Shown here: positions 42,481 through 52,662 of the stretch, in pieces
How positions within the stretch are numbered: position 1 is the first letter of the stretch
Layout: the number at the start of each line of letters is the position of its first letter
Assembly: GCF_902809855.1 (NCBI RefSeq)
Contig: NZ_CADDWJ010000002.1
Span: forward strand, 124,001 to 188,000
DNA: 64,000 bases
Direction: 5' to 3'
From: Acinetobacter sp. Marseille-Q1618
GTDB lineage: Bacteria > Pseudomonadota > Gammaproteobacteria > Pseudomonadales > Moraxellaceae
Translations under genes and position numbers: made by a program
The notes under the pieces: model-generated
Databases searched by the model: none
The model's input: the letters and a program-made list of their open reading frames with translations, nothing else
What the model was told of the DNA's origin: nothing

Positions 42481-44070
42481 TTAGTGTTCACGTGTTGCTC
42501 TAAATTCAATATCAGGATAACGTTCTTGCATCAACTGTAAATTCACACGGCTAGGCGCAAGATAAGTTAAGTGTCCACCACCATCGACTGAAAGTTGATC
42601 ATGGGCTTTTTTCTTAAATTCGTTGAATTTTTTATCATCGCTACATGACACCCAACGCACCGTATTGATGCTGACAGGCTCATAAATACAATCGACTTTA
42701 TATTCTTCTTTTAAGCGATATGCCACCACTTCAAACTGGAGCACACCTACCGCACCCACGATCAAATCATTGCTATTTTGTGGCATAAAGACTTGTGTTG
42801 CACCTTCTTCTGAAAGCTCTTTTAAACCTTTTTGCAATTGTTTGGATTTCAGAGGATCTTTTAGACGAACACGGCGGAACATCTCAGGCGCAAAGTGTGG
42901 AATACCCGTGAATTGTAATTTTTCACCAGAGGTAAATGTATCGCCTATTTGAATAGTACCGTGGTTATGCAAACCAATGATATCACCTGGCCAAGCTTCT
43001 TCTAAGTGCTGACGATCACCCGCCAAGAAAGTCAAAGCATCGCTGATACGCACATCTTTATCGATACGCACATGCTTCATTTTCAAGCCTTTTTCATACT
43101 TACCTGAGCAAATACGCATAAACGCAATACGGTCACGATGTTTCGGGTCCATATTTGCCTGAATTTTAAAGACAAAACCAGTAAAGCCTTCTTCCGTTGC
43201 TTCCACAGTACGTACTTCTGTTGGATGCGCTTTTGGTGGTGGTGCATAGTTACTAAATGCATCCAAGACATGATCTACACCAAAGTTACCCAAAGCTGTA
43301 CCGAACAATACAGGTGTTTGACGACCTGCCAAGAACTCGTCACGATCCAATGGCTCATTTGCCATTTGTACCAATTCTAAAGATTCTTCAAATGCAGCCC
43401 AAGCCAATTCACCGACTTTTTCACGAAGGTCAGCATGATCATAACCTTCACGAGTTTCGATATCCGTAATGGTTGAACCAAAACCTGCTTTGTAAACGTA
43501 AAATTTTTCTTCGATTAAATTATATACACCTGCGAAATCACGTCCTGTACCTAAAGGCCAAGTCAGAGGTACACATTTAATTTTCAGCACATTTTCAATT
43601 TCATCGAGCAGCTCTAATGGCTCACGGATTTCACGGTCCATTTTATTGACAAAAGAAATGATCGGCGTGTCACGCATACGACACACTTCCATCAGTTTGA
43701 TGGTACGGTCTTCGACCCCTTTTGCACCATCAATCACCATCAATGCTGAGTCTACTGCGGTTAAAGTACGATACGTATCTTCAGAGAAATCTTCATGCCC
43801 TGGTGTATCGAGCAAGTTGATCATTTTATCTTTAAATGGAAACTGCATCACGGAGGTGGTGATCGAAATCCCACGCTCTTTTTCCATTTCCATCCAGTCC
43901 GAAGTCGCAGCACGATCAGCTTTACGACTTTTTACCATTCCCGCAACCTGAATCGCTTGTCCCCATAACAACAGTTTTTCCGTCATGGTGGTTTTACCCG
44001 CATCGGGATGCGAGATAATGGCAAAGGTTCTGCGTGCAGCAACTTCTTTGGCTAATTGGTCTTTAAACAT
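42481..44070 (-). CDS. prfC: Peptide chain release factor 3
   Basis: Translational GTPase that recycles RF1 and RF2 from the ribosome after termination. The 529-residue protein has G1 in [17 protein letters not shown]2 near [13 protein letters not shown]3 in [18 protein letters not shown] and G4 in [12 protein letters not shown]. The RF3-specific domain follows ([33 protein letters not shown]). It ends in [21 protein letters not shown]. Length and order match RF3, not EF-G or LepA. It is a single gene; no special regulation was seen. Confidence 0.97.
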   Translation of the reverse strand: MFKDQLAKEVAARRTFAIISHPDAGKTTMTEKLLLWGQAIQVAGMVKSRKADRAATSDWMEMEKERGISITTSVMQFPFKDKMINLLDTPGHEDFSEDTYRTLTAVDSALMVIDGAKGVEDRTIKLMEVCRMRDTPIISFVNKMDREIREPLELLDEIENVLKIKCVPLTWPLGTGRDFAGVYNLIEEKFYVYKAGFGSTITDIETREGYDHADLREKVGELAWAAFEESLELVQMANEPLDRDEFLAGRQTPVLFGTALGNFGVDHVLDAFSNYAPPPKAHPTEVRTVEATEEGFTGFVFKIQANMDPKHRDRIAFMRICSGKYEKGLKMKHVRIDKDVRISDALTFLAGDRQHLEEAWPGDIIGLHNHGTIQIGDTFTSGEKLQFTGIPHFAPEMFRRVRLKDPLKSKQLQKGLKELSEEGATQVFMPQNSNDLIVGAVGVLQFEVVAYRLKEEYKVDCIYEPVSINTVRWVSCSDDKKFNEFKKKAHDQLSVDGGGHLTYLAPSRVNLQLMQERYPDIEFRATREH

Positions 44071-44276
44071 AAACTAAATCTTAAATTGGCACACAATTTT
44101 ATACACTACTTCAAATTGAGGTGTTTTGTGTGAGAGAAAATAAATTAAAAATTGGCGTAATTGTATATGAATACGTGACTATCCGCTAATAAATTAGACA
44201 TGTTTCATTTCTACACGCATTTTTATTTTTGGAAAATTTATCATTTTTGCTGAACAAATCCTGTCTATTTTACACA

Positions 44277-46343
44277 TCATGACTCAGCAAAATATTTAGC
44301 TTCCAAACATTGGATAGGCATCGGTTTTCCCAACAAATACCCCTGCAATTGCTGACAACCTAAGCGTTTTAAAATTTCTGCCTGTTGCTCTGTTTCCACC
44401 CCTTCAGCCGTCACAACCAATCCAAGTCGAATCGCTAAATGAATAATACTTTCTAAAATAATCTCATCCTTAGAACCTTCGCATAAGTTACGAATGAACT
44501 CACGATCAATTTTCAATTCATCTACAGGCAAATCTTTTAAATATAAAAAACTCGAATGCCCTGTACCAAAGTCGTCAATCGCCAGTAAAACCCCTAATGC
44601 TCTTAAACGCTCAAAGGTGCAAATACTTTTTTCAATATGATGCATTGCCGTTGATTCAGTAATTTCTAACACTAATGCTTTAGGTTGAATTTGATATTTT
44701 TTAATCAATTTTTCTAAAGTGGAAACAAGATGCTTATGTTCAAACTGTACGGCTGATAAATTCACTGCAATTTGACAAAATGGTAATTTTTTTTCATGCC
44801 ATGCTTGCAACTGCATACAGGCTTGTTCTAATGCCCAATAGCCCATACGAATAATCAAACCTGTTTGTTCTGCTGCCTCAATGAATCTGTTCGGCGCAAG
44901 CAAACCGAGCGTTGGATGTTGCCAACGGATTAAAGCTTCTGCACCACAAATTTGATAATCTGCTGAAAATTTAGCTTGATAATATAAAACAAATTGCTGT
45001 TCATCGACGGCTCGATACAAATCATTAATCAGTTTGGATTGATGACGATGCTGAAAATATTGTTCAGAACTTGCGCTATAAATACAAAAAGTATTGCGTC
45101 CTTGTTCTTTGGCGAGCATTTTTGCCGTATCCGCATGAATTAACAAATCTTGTAAAGATTGCCCATGATCAGGATAGAGCACGATGCCTAAACTGGCTGA
45201 AATATTGATTTGTTTATGCTCAATAAAAAAACGCTCTTGGACTTTGACTAAAATTTTTTCAGCAATACTCTCCAGTTGAAATTCTTTAATTTGAGGCAAG
45301 ATGACTAAAAACTCATCTCCGCCTAAGCGCAGCAAAATCTGTTTGTCATCTAAAATACTTTGCAGACGTTCTGTCAAAGCCACCAATAAATGATCCCCGA
45401 CTTGATAACCAAAGTTATCATTTACCGCCTTAAAAAAATCTAAATCCAAATAAAGCAATGCAAATTTTTGATGAGTTAATTTATAGCGTTGAAATAGTTT
45501 TTCGATATGATCTTGTAAAAACAAACGGTTAGGAAGCTTAGTTAAATTATCTTGAAAATTTACATTCTCAAGTTCTTTGTGCGCTTTTAGCAGTTGTAAA
45601 TTGCGCTCTTCTAAACGCCAATCCAAAATCGCAACCGCTAAAATAGACGCAACAATCAAAACACTTATAAAAATAATCACAAAGAGAGGAATACCCGATT
45701 CATGATTATTTTCAATAAAATGCGTTGCATCATGCAGGCTATGTAAAGTTGCAGCACTCATTCCAATAAAATGTGTACTCACAATATTGAGCGCAATGAT
45801 CGTTGCGATGGTAATTTTATAAATTTTTTGATATTTGAGCGTATGTTTATAATGAGATGCTAACCAAAACGAAAAACAACATCCAATAATCGGTGTCATC
45901 ACCGAGAGCAATACCAGCCTTGCATCATAATGTACGTCATGCTGAGAAATCTCAATGCCAGCCATACCCACATAATGCATGCCTGCCACACCGAGCCCCA
46001 TAACCACTGATCCAAGAATCAGACGTAAAAAAGAAACAATAGGACGAGAAGTTAACCAAATTGCAAACAGACTGGCCAAAGTTGCAATCAGATAGGACAA
46101 TGCCACCAAACTAAAATTAAAAGAGTAATGAACTGGTAAACGATAGGCAAAAAATACAACCAAATACATTGCCCAAATCGCAAAACCAAAGAGCATTCCA
46201 CTCAGCACAAAAAGCATGATTTGCTGATAAGCGTGTTTGAGTGTTCTTACAAAATGCTCTAATGAAAGCGCTATATAGCAAATCGCTGCCATAATGCAGA
46301 CCGATCCGACAATAAGACCGCCTTCACCCCCTAAATAATTCAT
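44277..46343 (-). CDS. MHYT-GGDEF-EAL cyclic-di-GMP signalling protein
   Basis: A 688-residue inner-membrane protein that may both make and break c-di-GMP. An N-terminal seven-helix MHYT sensor spans about 10-245. Its second and third repeats are intact (GMHYVGM 121-127; THFIGM 190-195), but the first reads WAMYLVV at 57-63, with the His replaced by Tyr. The GGDEF domain (about 262-425) has an intact RLGGDEF (GGDEF 341-345); no RxxD inhibitory site is seen five residues before it. The EAL domain (about 435-680) keeps GAEALIRW (469-471), EITES, IDDFGTGHSSFLYL, LKIDREFI and TAEGVETEQQ, so phosphodiesterase activity is likely. It is a single gene with its own spacer on both sides. Confidence 0.93.
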   Translation of the reverse strand: MNYLGGEGGLIVGSVCIMAAICYIALSLEHFVRTLKHAYQQIMLFVLSGMLFGFAIWAMYLVVFFAYRLPVHYSFNFSLVALSYLIATLASLFAIWLTSRPIVSFLRLILGSVVMGLGVAGMHYVGMAGIEISQHDVHYDARLVLLSVMTPIIGCCFSFWLASHYKHTLKYQKIYKITIATIIALNIVSTHFIGMSAATLHSLHDATHFIENNHESGIPLFVIIFISVLIVASILAVAILDWRLEERNLQLLKAHKELENVNFQDNLTKLPNRLFLQDHIEKLFQRYKLTHQKFALLYLDLDFFKAVNDNFGYQVGDHLLVALTERLQSILDDKQILLRLGGDEFLVILPQIKEFQLESIAEKILVKVQERFFIEHKQINISASLGIVLYPDHGQSLQDLLIHADTAKMLAKEQGRNTFCIYSASSEQYFQHRHQSKLINDLYRAVDEQQFVLYYQAKFSADYQICGAEALIRWQHPTLGLLAPNRFIEAAEQTGLIIRMGYWALEQACMQLQAWHEKKLPFCQIAVNLSAVQFEHKHLVSTLEKLIKKYQIQPKALVLEITESTAMHHIEKSICTFERLRALGVLLAIDDFGTGHSSFLYLKDLPVDELKIDREFIRNLCEGSKDEIILESIIHLAIRLGLVVTAEGVETEQQAEILKRLGCQQLQGYLLGKPMPIQCLEAKYFAES

Positions 46344-46502
46344 AAAAATTATCTTCCATTCATGAACCGACTATTGTTATAAGAAATCGTCCAGATTACA
46401 ACGTAAAATAGTGTGAAGGTTCACCTTTTAAAGAATGAAAAATACAGGATTAAAATAGCATTATCTTGTTAGAGGTCAAGTTATTATTAATTTTTGGACA
46501 AT

Positions 46503-46530
46503 AAAAAAGCATATCGAAATATGCTTTTTT
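46503..46530. terminator. Bidirectional intrinsic terminator after prc
   Basis: A 12-bp stem AAAAAAGCATAT / ATATGCTTTTTT with loop CGAA. It ends the prc transcript and could also act on the plus strand. Confidence 0.92.
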
Positions 46531-46560
46531 ATATTTAATTAACAGCGTATTTAGCCAGAC

Positions 46561-48741
46561 TTACTTTTGTAACTTAGCGAGATCAATTAAGACATTGGCA
46601 GCTTCAGTGACAAAGGTTTCTTCTTCAGGCAAAGCTGGTCGTTTATTGGCTTTCATTTTTGCACGAGATTCAGCCAATGCATCTAAAGACGCTTGGTAAC
46701 TTTCCCAATTTGGATAAGCTTTTAAGCCAGTTTCAGCACGACGTTTATTTTCCGCAGCCAAAGTTTTTAACTCAAGTTCATTCAACTCAGCTTTACGTTT
46801 CTCAATATCCAATACAATCTGTTTTTGATCTTTGGTATGTTGTGAGATCGCTTTACGTGTTGCTAAATATTGAAATTGAGGATCAGCGGCTACACGTACT
46901 TTCGACTGTTCAGCCAATTGTGCAACGTGTGGTTGAATTATGCCTTCACGTTTAAATGGCGCAGTTGGAATAGTGTCCCATTTCAAAGCATTTTTAGCTT
47001 TACGCTCACCAAACTCTTCATCGTAAATGTCTACGAGCTTAATATCTGGAATTACGCCTTTATTTTGAGTACTTCCACCCGTGATACGATAGAACTTACG
47101 CTGCGTTAATGTCGCTTGACCATAGGCCAAACTGTCCAATTGAACTTGTGCTGTACCCTTACCTGTCGTGGTACTTCCTAAAACTACACCACGACCATAA
47201 TCTTGAATCGCAGCAGAATAAATTTCACTTGCCGAGGCTGATGCAAGGTTGACCAATACTGCCAATGGGCCAGCATAGGTTTGCGCACCGCCGTCAGTAT
47301 CTTCAAAGACATTTACCGTACCATTGCCATCACGAATTTGCACCACTGGACCTTCTTTAACGACTTGTCCAATCATTTTTGCAACTTCTTCTAATGAGCC
47401 ACCAGGGTTATTACGCAAATCAATAATAATCCCTTCAACTTTATCATTGGCTAATGACTGCAATGCTTTATTGGTATCTTCAGCCACAGAACGATATTCA
47501 TTGCCTGCACGACGTGCACGATAGTTCAAATAGAACGATGGAATTTCAATCACGCCAAACTTATGCTTTTGACCATCACGTGTCACTTCAACCGTGCGAG
47601 AACGCACACCTGCATCTTCTTCTTGAATCACATCACGGGTTAATGTCACGGTACGCGCTTGATTCATCGAAGCCCCTGCACCCAAGAGTTTAATACTCAC
47701 TTTGGTGCCACGCTTACCACGAATCAATCCGACAATTTCTGAGCTAGGCCAACCAATGACATCAATCATTTTCTCGCCATCTTGCGCCACCCCAATGATA
47801 CGGTCACCAGATTTCACTTGCCCAGATTTACTCGCAGGTCCACCTTCTACAATGGTTTCAATCTTGGTGTAATCTTCATTGCTACGTTCAGGACGAATCG
47901 ACACCCCAATCCCTTCAAGCTGTAACGTGGTTTGACGATTCAACTCAATTGCATCTAAAGGTGGGAAATAATTACTATGTGGATCATAGGTCAGTGTCAT
48001 TGAGTTTAAGATTTTTTCAAGGACATCATCACTCTTCACACGTCCCATACGCTCTAACTGACGAGTATAGCGTTTGGTTAATGTTTGAACAGGCGTTAAA
48101 TCTTCAGATGCTGTCAAATCCTGACCATTTGCCAAAGAAGGATCATCTTTCAAAGCTTTCTGTTTTGCCTGTTCTTCTTGCTTGGTAATGGTTAAGTTGA
48201 TGAGCTGTGACACCAACATTTTATTCCAGTACTGTTCTTGTTCAGACTTACTGTTAAAAAATGCTGCTTTTTCACGATCTGTTTCAATATAAACATCAGA
48301 CTGGTTGAGGTTTTGCGGTTTTTTCAACTCCGCCAACATATAGTTATAAAATTCTTTTAAACGCGTACGATATTGTGCATGAATGGCATACGGGCCTGTT
48401 AAATCCCCAGCTTTTAGAGCGGCACCTAAGTTTGCAGCGTACTGCTTTTTATATTGTTCAATTTCGCTAGCTAAAAATAAAGAATGATCTGGATCTAAGC
48501 TATCAATATACATATCTAAAATACGTGCAGATGTATTGGCATCCAGACGCATATTTAAATAATGCTGACGATCCACCAAAGTCGCTAACTGGCGTGTCAC
48601 CAAAGCTTGTTCTTTCGTCGGTTGAATAGAAGCTGAAACAGAAGCTGATTCAGTTGCGGCAATAGCCTCTGTGATAGCATGATTAAAAAATAATCCACCT
48701 GTTGCGATAGCAACTGCACATGCGATTGTTTGAAGTTTCAT
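46561..48741 (-). CDS. prc: Carboxy-terminal (tail-specific) protease Prc
   Basis: Periplasmic S41 protease that degrades tagged or misfolded envelope proteins and processes lipoproteins and murein hydrolases. From ATG 48741 the product has 726 residues and a signal peptide (IACAVAIATGGLFFNHAITEAIA). TTG 48771 in frame would add ten residues and is unlikely. The N-terminal Prc domain (about 30-230) is followed by a PDZ domain (about 245-335: GIGVSIRPERS...GPASKSGQVKSGDRIIGVAQ). The catalytic part has IIIDLRNNPGGSLEEV, the nucleophile Ser in SASASEIYSAAIQDYG and the Lys in TTGKGTAQ. A DUF3340-like C-terminal region follows. This is the long Prc type, not CtpA. Confidence 0.95.
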   Translation of the reverse strand: MKLQTIACAVAIATGGLFFNHAITEAIAATESASVSASIQPTKEQALVTRQLATLVDRQHYLNMRLDANTSARILDMYIDSLDPDHSLFLASEIEQYKKQYAANLGAALKAGDLTGPYAIHAQYRTRLKEFYNYMLAELKKPQNLNQSDVYIETDREKAAFFNSKSEQEQYWNKMLVSQLINLTITKQEEQAKQKALKDDPSLANGQDLTASEDLTPVQTLTKRYTRQLERMGRVKSDDVLEKILNSMTLTYDPHSNYFPPLDAIELNRQTTLQLEGIGVSIRPERSNEDYTKIETIVEGGPASKSGQVKSGDRIIGVAQDGEKMIDVIGWPSSEIVGLIRGKRGTKVSIKLLGAGASMNQARTVTLTRDVIQEEDAGVRSRTVEVTRDGQKHKFGVIEIPSFYLNYRARRAGNEYRSVAEDTNKALQSLANDKVEGIIIDLRNNPGGSLEEVAKMIGQVVKEGPVVQIRDGNGTVNVFEDTDGGAQTYAGPLAVLVNLASASASEIYSAAIQDYGRGVVLGSTTTGKGTAQVQLDSLAYGQATLTQRKFYRITGGSTQNKGVIPDIKLVDIYDEEFGERKAKNALKWDTIPTAPFKREGIIQPHVAQLAEQSKVRVAADPQFQYLATRKAISQHTKDQKQIVLDIEKRKAELNELELKTLAAENKRRAETGLKAYPNWESYQASLDALAESRAKMKANKRPALPEEETFVTEAANVLIDLAKLQK

Positions 48742-48934
48742 AAATTGTGTGTACTTCCTTGGATTTACCAATTTCAGCGCTGTTTTTTAAATGAATTCAT
48801 CTGATTCAAAATCTTAAACAACTTTATCTGTTTATATCGTGTAGTTTTATCATAATCTGTACTGACAAAATGTAGCAAATCATTGCAAAATTCGGTTATT
48901 GTTTCTTTTTAAATAAATACAATTCGGATTTCTT

Positions 48935-49954
48935 ATGATCGGCGCATTGATGCTTGACATTGCAGGCACAGAACTTACCCAAGAAGATATTCAACTATTA
49001 CAAGCTCCGCAAGTCGGTGGCATGATTTTATTTTCAAGAAATATCCAATCCCCTGCTCAAGTTCGCCAACTGACTGATCATATGCGTCAAATTCGCCCAG
49101 ACATTTTGATTGCCGTTGACCAAGAAGGTGGTCGTGTACAACGTCTAAAACAAGGCTTTACATTATTACCAGCAATGGGGCATTTTGGCGAGCTTTACTT
49201 AAGCCAACCTGAAAAAGCACTTGATTTAGCTGAAAAATGTGGTTGGCTTATGGCGACTGAAGTTTTAGCTGTAGGGATTGATTTTAGCTTTGCACCTGTT
49301 TTAGATATTAATGCGATTAGTGATGTCATCGGTGATCGTGCTTTTGCGAAAAATGCACAGGACATCGTGCCACTTGCACGTGCCTTTATGAAAGGCATGC
49401 AAAGTGCTGGCATGGCAACCACAGGCAAACATTTCCCTGGACATGGTTCAGTCAAAGCTGACTCTCATGTTGCAGCAGCAATCGACTCACGTAGTTATGA
49501 CGACATTTATCAAAATGACATGCAAAGTTTTATTCAGCTACAAGATCAACTGGACGCTTTGATGCCTGCGCATGTGATTTATGAAAATGTCGATCCAAAT
49601 CCTGCTGGGTTCTCACCGTATTGGATTCAAAAAATATTACGCCAAGAGTTAAAATTTGATGGGGTATTATTTTCAGATGATTTAAGTATGCAAGCAGCGT
49701 GTGTTGCAGGAGGCGCAGATGCTCGGATCAGAGCTGCTTTAGATGCAGGTTGTGATATGGGACTGGTGTGTAATGATCGTGAATCGGCATGCACAGCACT
49801 TACAGGTATTGAAAATTTACCGTTACCAAATCAAGAACGTTTAGCACGTATGCGTGGAAAAATTCCAAATATCCAAATTGGTGAACAACTTGATTTGGGG
49901 GAAGAATGGCAATCTGTCAAAAAAGTCATTGAAGAATTTAAGAATTCACTTTAA
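48935..49954 (+). CDS. nagZ: Beta-N-acetylhexosaminidase NagZ
   Basis: Cytoplasmic glycoside hydrolase (GH3) that removes GlcNAc from anhydromuropeptides in peptidoglycan recycling. The 339-residue protein has MLDIAGTELTQEDIQLL, the GGMILFSRN motif, IAVDQEGGRVQRL, VGIDFSFAPVLDIN, the catalytic loop KHFPGHGSVKADSH (Asp-His pair) and FDGVLFSDDLSM (nucleophile Asp). These are diagnostic. Together with ldcA it belongs to the muropeptide recycling route. It is divergent from prc. A GC-rich hairpin follows the stop codon. Confidence 0.96.
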   Translation: MIGALMLDIAGTELTQEDIQLLQAPQVGGMILFSRNIQSPAQVRQLTDHMRQIRPDILIAVDQEGGRVQRLKQGFTLLPAMGHFGELYLSQPEKALDLAEKCGWLMATEVLAVGIDFSFAPVLDINAISDVIGDRAFAKNAQDIVPLARAFMKGMQSAGMATTGKHFPGHGSVKADSHVAAAIDSRSYDDIYQNDMQSFIQLQDQLDALMPAHVIYENVDPNPAGFSPYWIQKILRQELKFDGVLFSDDLSMQAACVAGGADARIRAALDAGCDMGLVCNDRESACTALTGIENLPLPNQERLARMRGKIPNIQIGEQLDLGEEWQSVKKVIEEFKNSL

Positions 49955-49967
49955 AAAGATGAAAGCG

Positions 49968-49985
49968 CCCTCCTGTTAAGGAGGG
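49968..49985 (+). repeat. GC-rich hairpin after nagZ
   Basis: CCCTCCT-GTTA-AGGAGGG, a perfect 7-bp stem 13 bases after the nagZ stop. No T-run follows, so it is a weak terminator or an mRNA end-stabilising structure. Confidence 0.5.
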
Positions 49986-50105
49986 TTCGAAAGGATTTAA
50001 AAGGAATGACTCCATACTATTAAATTTTCATATTCCTTTTTGATTAATTATTTTAATCATTGCTAAATAAATTCCAAATTAGAAAAAAGAACGTTAAGGA
50101 TAACC

Positions 50106-50954
50106 ATGACTGATCAAAGCCTGTCAAAACATCGCCATATCTCATTTACCGCACATTATACGGGATATATTTGGTATCAAATGGGAATCTCCCATCCATG
50201 CCTTGCCACATCTAAAGGCAAAACCTTAGCTTTTATTGCCAATCCTGTTGAAACTTGGGCAGAAAAATATGTGGGTGGCAGTATGCGCACCACTTTAAAA
50301 GAACGTCATATCCTTTTAGATGACACCCTCAAACGACTCATCGAACGCTATCCTGATCTACAAGTATTAGAAATTGCAGCAGGACTTTCACCACGTGGTT
50401 GGTGGTTTAGAGAACATTATCCACAAATTGATTATCGAGAATTAGACCTGCCTGACATGGCAAAAACGAAACAAGCAGCTTTAAAACAGATCAATGCAGC
50501 AAGCCCTAATGTTTTATCTGTGGATTTATTTACTGAGGATTTTAAAAATGCTTTTGCCGTGTTTGATCCTAAGCGACCACTCGTCATGATCAGTGAAGGT
50601 TTGATCAACTATTTTGAGAAAGATTTATTACAACAGTTATTAAAGTCGATTGTGCATTATGGACAAGACTTTGCGGTACTGCATTATCTCACCGACATTT
50701 ATCCAGAACCGACCAAAAACAAACTGGCATCTGTCATTTGGAACAGTAGCAAATTACTCAAAGTGATTTCTCGTAGTGCATTTAGTTTCCATTTTCAAAC
50801 GCCTCAAGAAGTCCGAGATTTTTTCCAAACAGCAGGATTTAACCAAGTTGAGGTCATTCAACCGAGCCTTTATTTCCCAGAAAAACAAGCTAAAAATGGC
50901 AATGCTGAGGAACATTTAGGTGACTTAGTGTGGATGATTCATGCTGAAAAATAG
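50106..50954 (+). CDS. Class I SAM-dependent methyltransferase, LCMT-like
   Basis: A 282-residue methyltransferase of the leucine-carboxyl/Tcmp-like branch. It has an unusual N-terminal lead (HISFTAHYTGYIWYQMGISHP), then VLEIAAGLSPRGWWFREHYP as SAM motif I, YRELDLPDMAKTKQ as motif II, and VMISEGLINYFEKDLLQQLL, the typical EGxxxYF motif of LCMT-like enzymes. It ends with an FHFQTPQEVRDFFQTAGFNQVEV segment. Target unknown. A single gene after nagZ, closed by a strong bidirectional terminator. Confidence 0.85.
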   Translation: MTDQSLSKHRHISFTAHYTGYIWYQMGISHPCLATSKGKTLAFIANPVETWAEKYVGGSMRTTLKERHILLDDTLKRLIERYPDLQVLEIAAGLSPRGWWFREHYPQIDYRELDLPDMAKTKQAALKQINAASPNVLSVDLFTEDFKNAFAVFDPKRPLVMISEGLINYFEKDLLQQLLKSIVHYGQDFAVLHYLTDIYPEPTKNKLASVIWNSSKLLKVISRSAFSFHFQTPQEVRDFFQTAGFNQVEVIQPSLYFPEKQAKNGNAEEHLGDLVWMIHAEK

Positions 50955-50970
50955 TTAATTTTATGCACAA

Positions 50971-50998
50971 AAAAACCAGTCATATTTGACTGGTTTTT
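50971..50998. terminator. Bidirectional intrinsic terminator
   Basis: A 12-bp stem AAAAACCAGTCA / TGACTGGTTTTT with loop TATT between the convergent methyltransferase and alpha/beta hydrolase genes. Confidence 0.93.
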
Positions 50999-51013
50999 AA
51001 TGATTTGAAAATA

Positions 51014-52348
51014 TTAAACGTTTTCACATTCTTCAATATCTAACATTGCACGTTCTGCTGCAATGAATTTAAGTAAACGATCTGCATTTTCAAAACTGCC
51101 ATGTTTAAATAATGCTCGGATGTGATTTTCACCTGTTTCAAAGATCAAACATTCAATGGCAAACTCGCCTTGTTCATCATTTAAAATCAATGCCAAATCA
51201 CGTGTATGTTGTTGTGCAAATTGTGCATCCTCTGAACTTACTGTCATTGAAAGTCCAAAATAATTCAGATCATCTACCGTAACTGTCAGCTCACGTGGTA
51301 AATGTCGGTGCATCATTTTACGTGTAGCTTGCTGAAGCTGAATACGATCTTCACCACGACGCTCCATATTCTGCATATCTTCACGACTTAAATTAATAAT
51401 GCCATCCAAACCATCAATCGACTCACCTTTTAAATAGGTGGTAAATAAAGTCATGGTTTCTTTACGGCGTTGCAACTGTGGCACATGATCAGCATTGGCA
51501 ATCATAGCAAATTGCATATCTGGACATTGCAAGGCAAAAGCTGCATTTTCATGAGGTAAAGTAAAACTGTCATACTGCCCACAAGCAACTAATGTATCGC
51601 ACTGTGGCACGGGAACATTGGACAAGCGCAACAAACGATTGCAGTTAATTTCATAACGTTCTTGTTCGGTTGCAGAAAACTCAGCCATTTGTTTAAAGAA
51701 CAGACGTTTTGCTGTGGGCGACATCCGTGTTTTGTCGAGCTTGGCATGATTGACCAAATATAAAATCACAGCTTGACCAAACTCATCCATGCGCTGTTCT
51801 TTCATCAACATCAAAGACTCTTCAAGAAGCATACGCCAGCTTTTACGGGTTTTTTGCATCACCCCCATCAGGATCATTTTTTCAACCAGTTCAGGGCGTT
51901 GCTCTACAAAAAAAGACGCAATCACAGAACCCAAGGAAATACCAACAACATCAACTTTCGGAATACCAACAATATCAAACCACTGACCCAGCATAAGTGA
52001 TAAATCAGGTAACTCTAAAGTGCCTGCGGATAATCCCGTATCGACATTGGTAATCTGCTGGTTAGCTCCCATCGACGGGAGGTCAATTAAAATCACAGGT
52101 CCGCTTTCAAAAAACTGTTCTACACAATATTTGTAGGAGTTAAAATTTTGAAAAGCACCACCGATAATTACAATAGGCGTATTATGAATTGTCTGTGGAT
52201 CAGCAATCGCCATATATTCAATTTTCCAACCGTCAATCCATGTTGTACGGGCGGGTTGCTTGAAACTATTTTTATTGTAAATATCGAAAAAACCAAAATT
52301 TGTAAAATTTTGATTTAATTCTGAGTCCATCTGGATAATGGAATTCAT
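51014..52348 (-). CDS. Alpha/beta hydrolase with PilZ-like C-terminal domain
   Basis: A 444-residue, cytoplasmic protein with two parts. Residues about 40-305 are an alpha/beta hydrolase: IVIIGGAFQNFNSY (oxyanion loop), nucleophile Ser138 in VVGISLGSV, probable acid Asp260 in CGQYDSF and His288 in ANADHVP. Residues about 325-435 look like a degenerate PilZ domain: RGEDR (331-335, the RxxxR of c-di-GMP binding), 25 residues later DLNYFG (360-365, against D/NxSxxG with Ser to Asn), then LALIL, AIECLIF and a final helix FENADRLLKFIAAE. ATG 52348 has GGAGG six to ten bases upstream. The frame open to 52387 lacks a site. No partner gene is adjacent; it is divergent from proA. The hydrolase call is firm, the PilZ call is tentative. 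Confidence 0.8.
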   Translation of the reverse strand: MNSIIQMDSELNQNFTNFGFFDIYNKNSFKQPARTTWIDGWKIEYMAIADPQTIHNTPIVIIGGAFQNFNSYKYCVEQFFESGPVILIDLPSMGANQQITNVDTGLSAGTLELPDLSLMLGQWFDIVGIPKVDVVGISLGSVIASFFVEQRPELVEKMILMGVMQKTRKSWRMLLEESLMLMKEQRMDEFGQAVILYLVNHAKLDKTRMSPTAKRLFFKQMAEFSATEQERYEINCNRLLRLSNVPVPQCDTLVACGQYDSFTLPHENAAFALQCPDMQFAMIANADHVPQLQRRKETMTLFTTYLKGESIDGLDGIINLSREDMQNMERRGEDRIQLQQATRKMMHRHLPRELTVTVDDLNYFGLSMTVSSEDAQFAQQHTRDLALILNDEQGEFAIECLIFETGENHIRALFKHGSFENADRLLKFIAAERAMLDIEECENV

Positions 52349-52662
52349 ATCCTTCCTCCATCCTTGCTTTATTCTTTTAGTCTGCAAGATTATTATCGCT
52401 CGCGTTGTTTTATCAAATCGTGATACAGACCTACTTTTGTATCATTTCAATGTCCTTATAGTTTCATTCTATACAGATATGTGAATTCTACGCAATTGCT
52501 GAAATGACCGCTTATCATTTTTAAAGCAAAAAACCATTGCAAAATATTTACAAGCCTGCGTTTTCGCTTGCATTTTCTTTTTTATTTACGAATCAGACTT
52601 CCTTGCTTTGGCATTGACTGCTACTATCGAAGGGAAATTTCTAGGTGGTCAATTAAAACGCT
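52349..52662. other. Divergent spacer before proA
   Basis: 314 bases, AT-rich, between the hydrolase and proA starts. One plus-strand candidate promoter is TTGCTT (52603-52608) with TATCGA 16 bases later, about 30 bases before proA; it is weak. Nothing else was seen. Confidence 0.45.
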
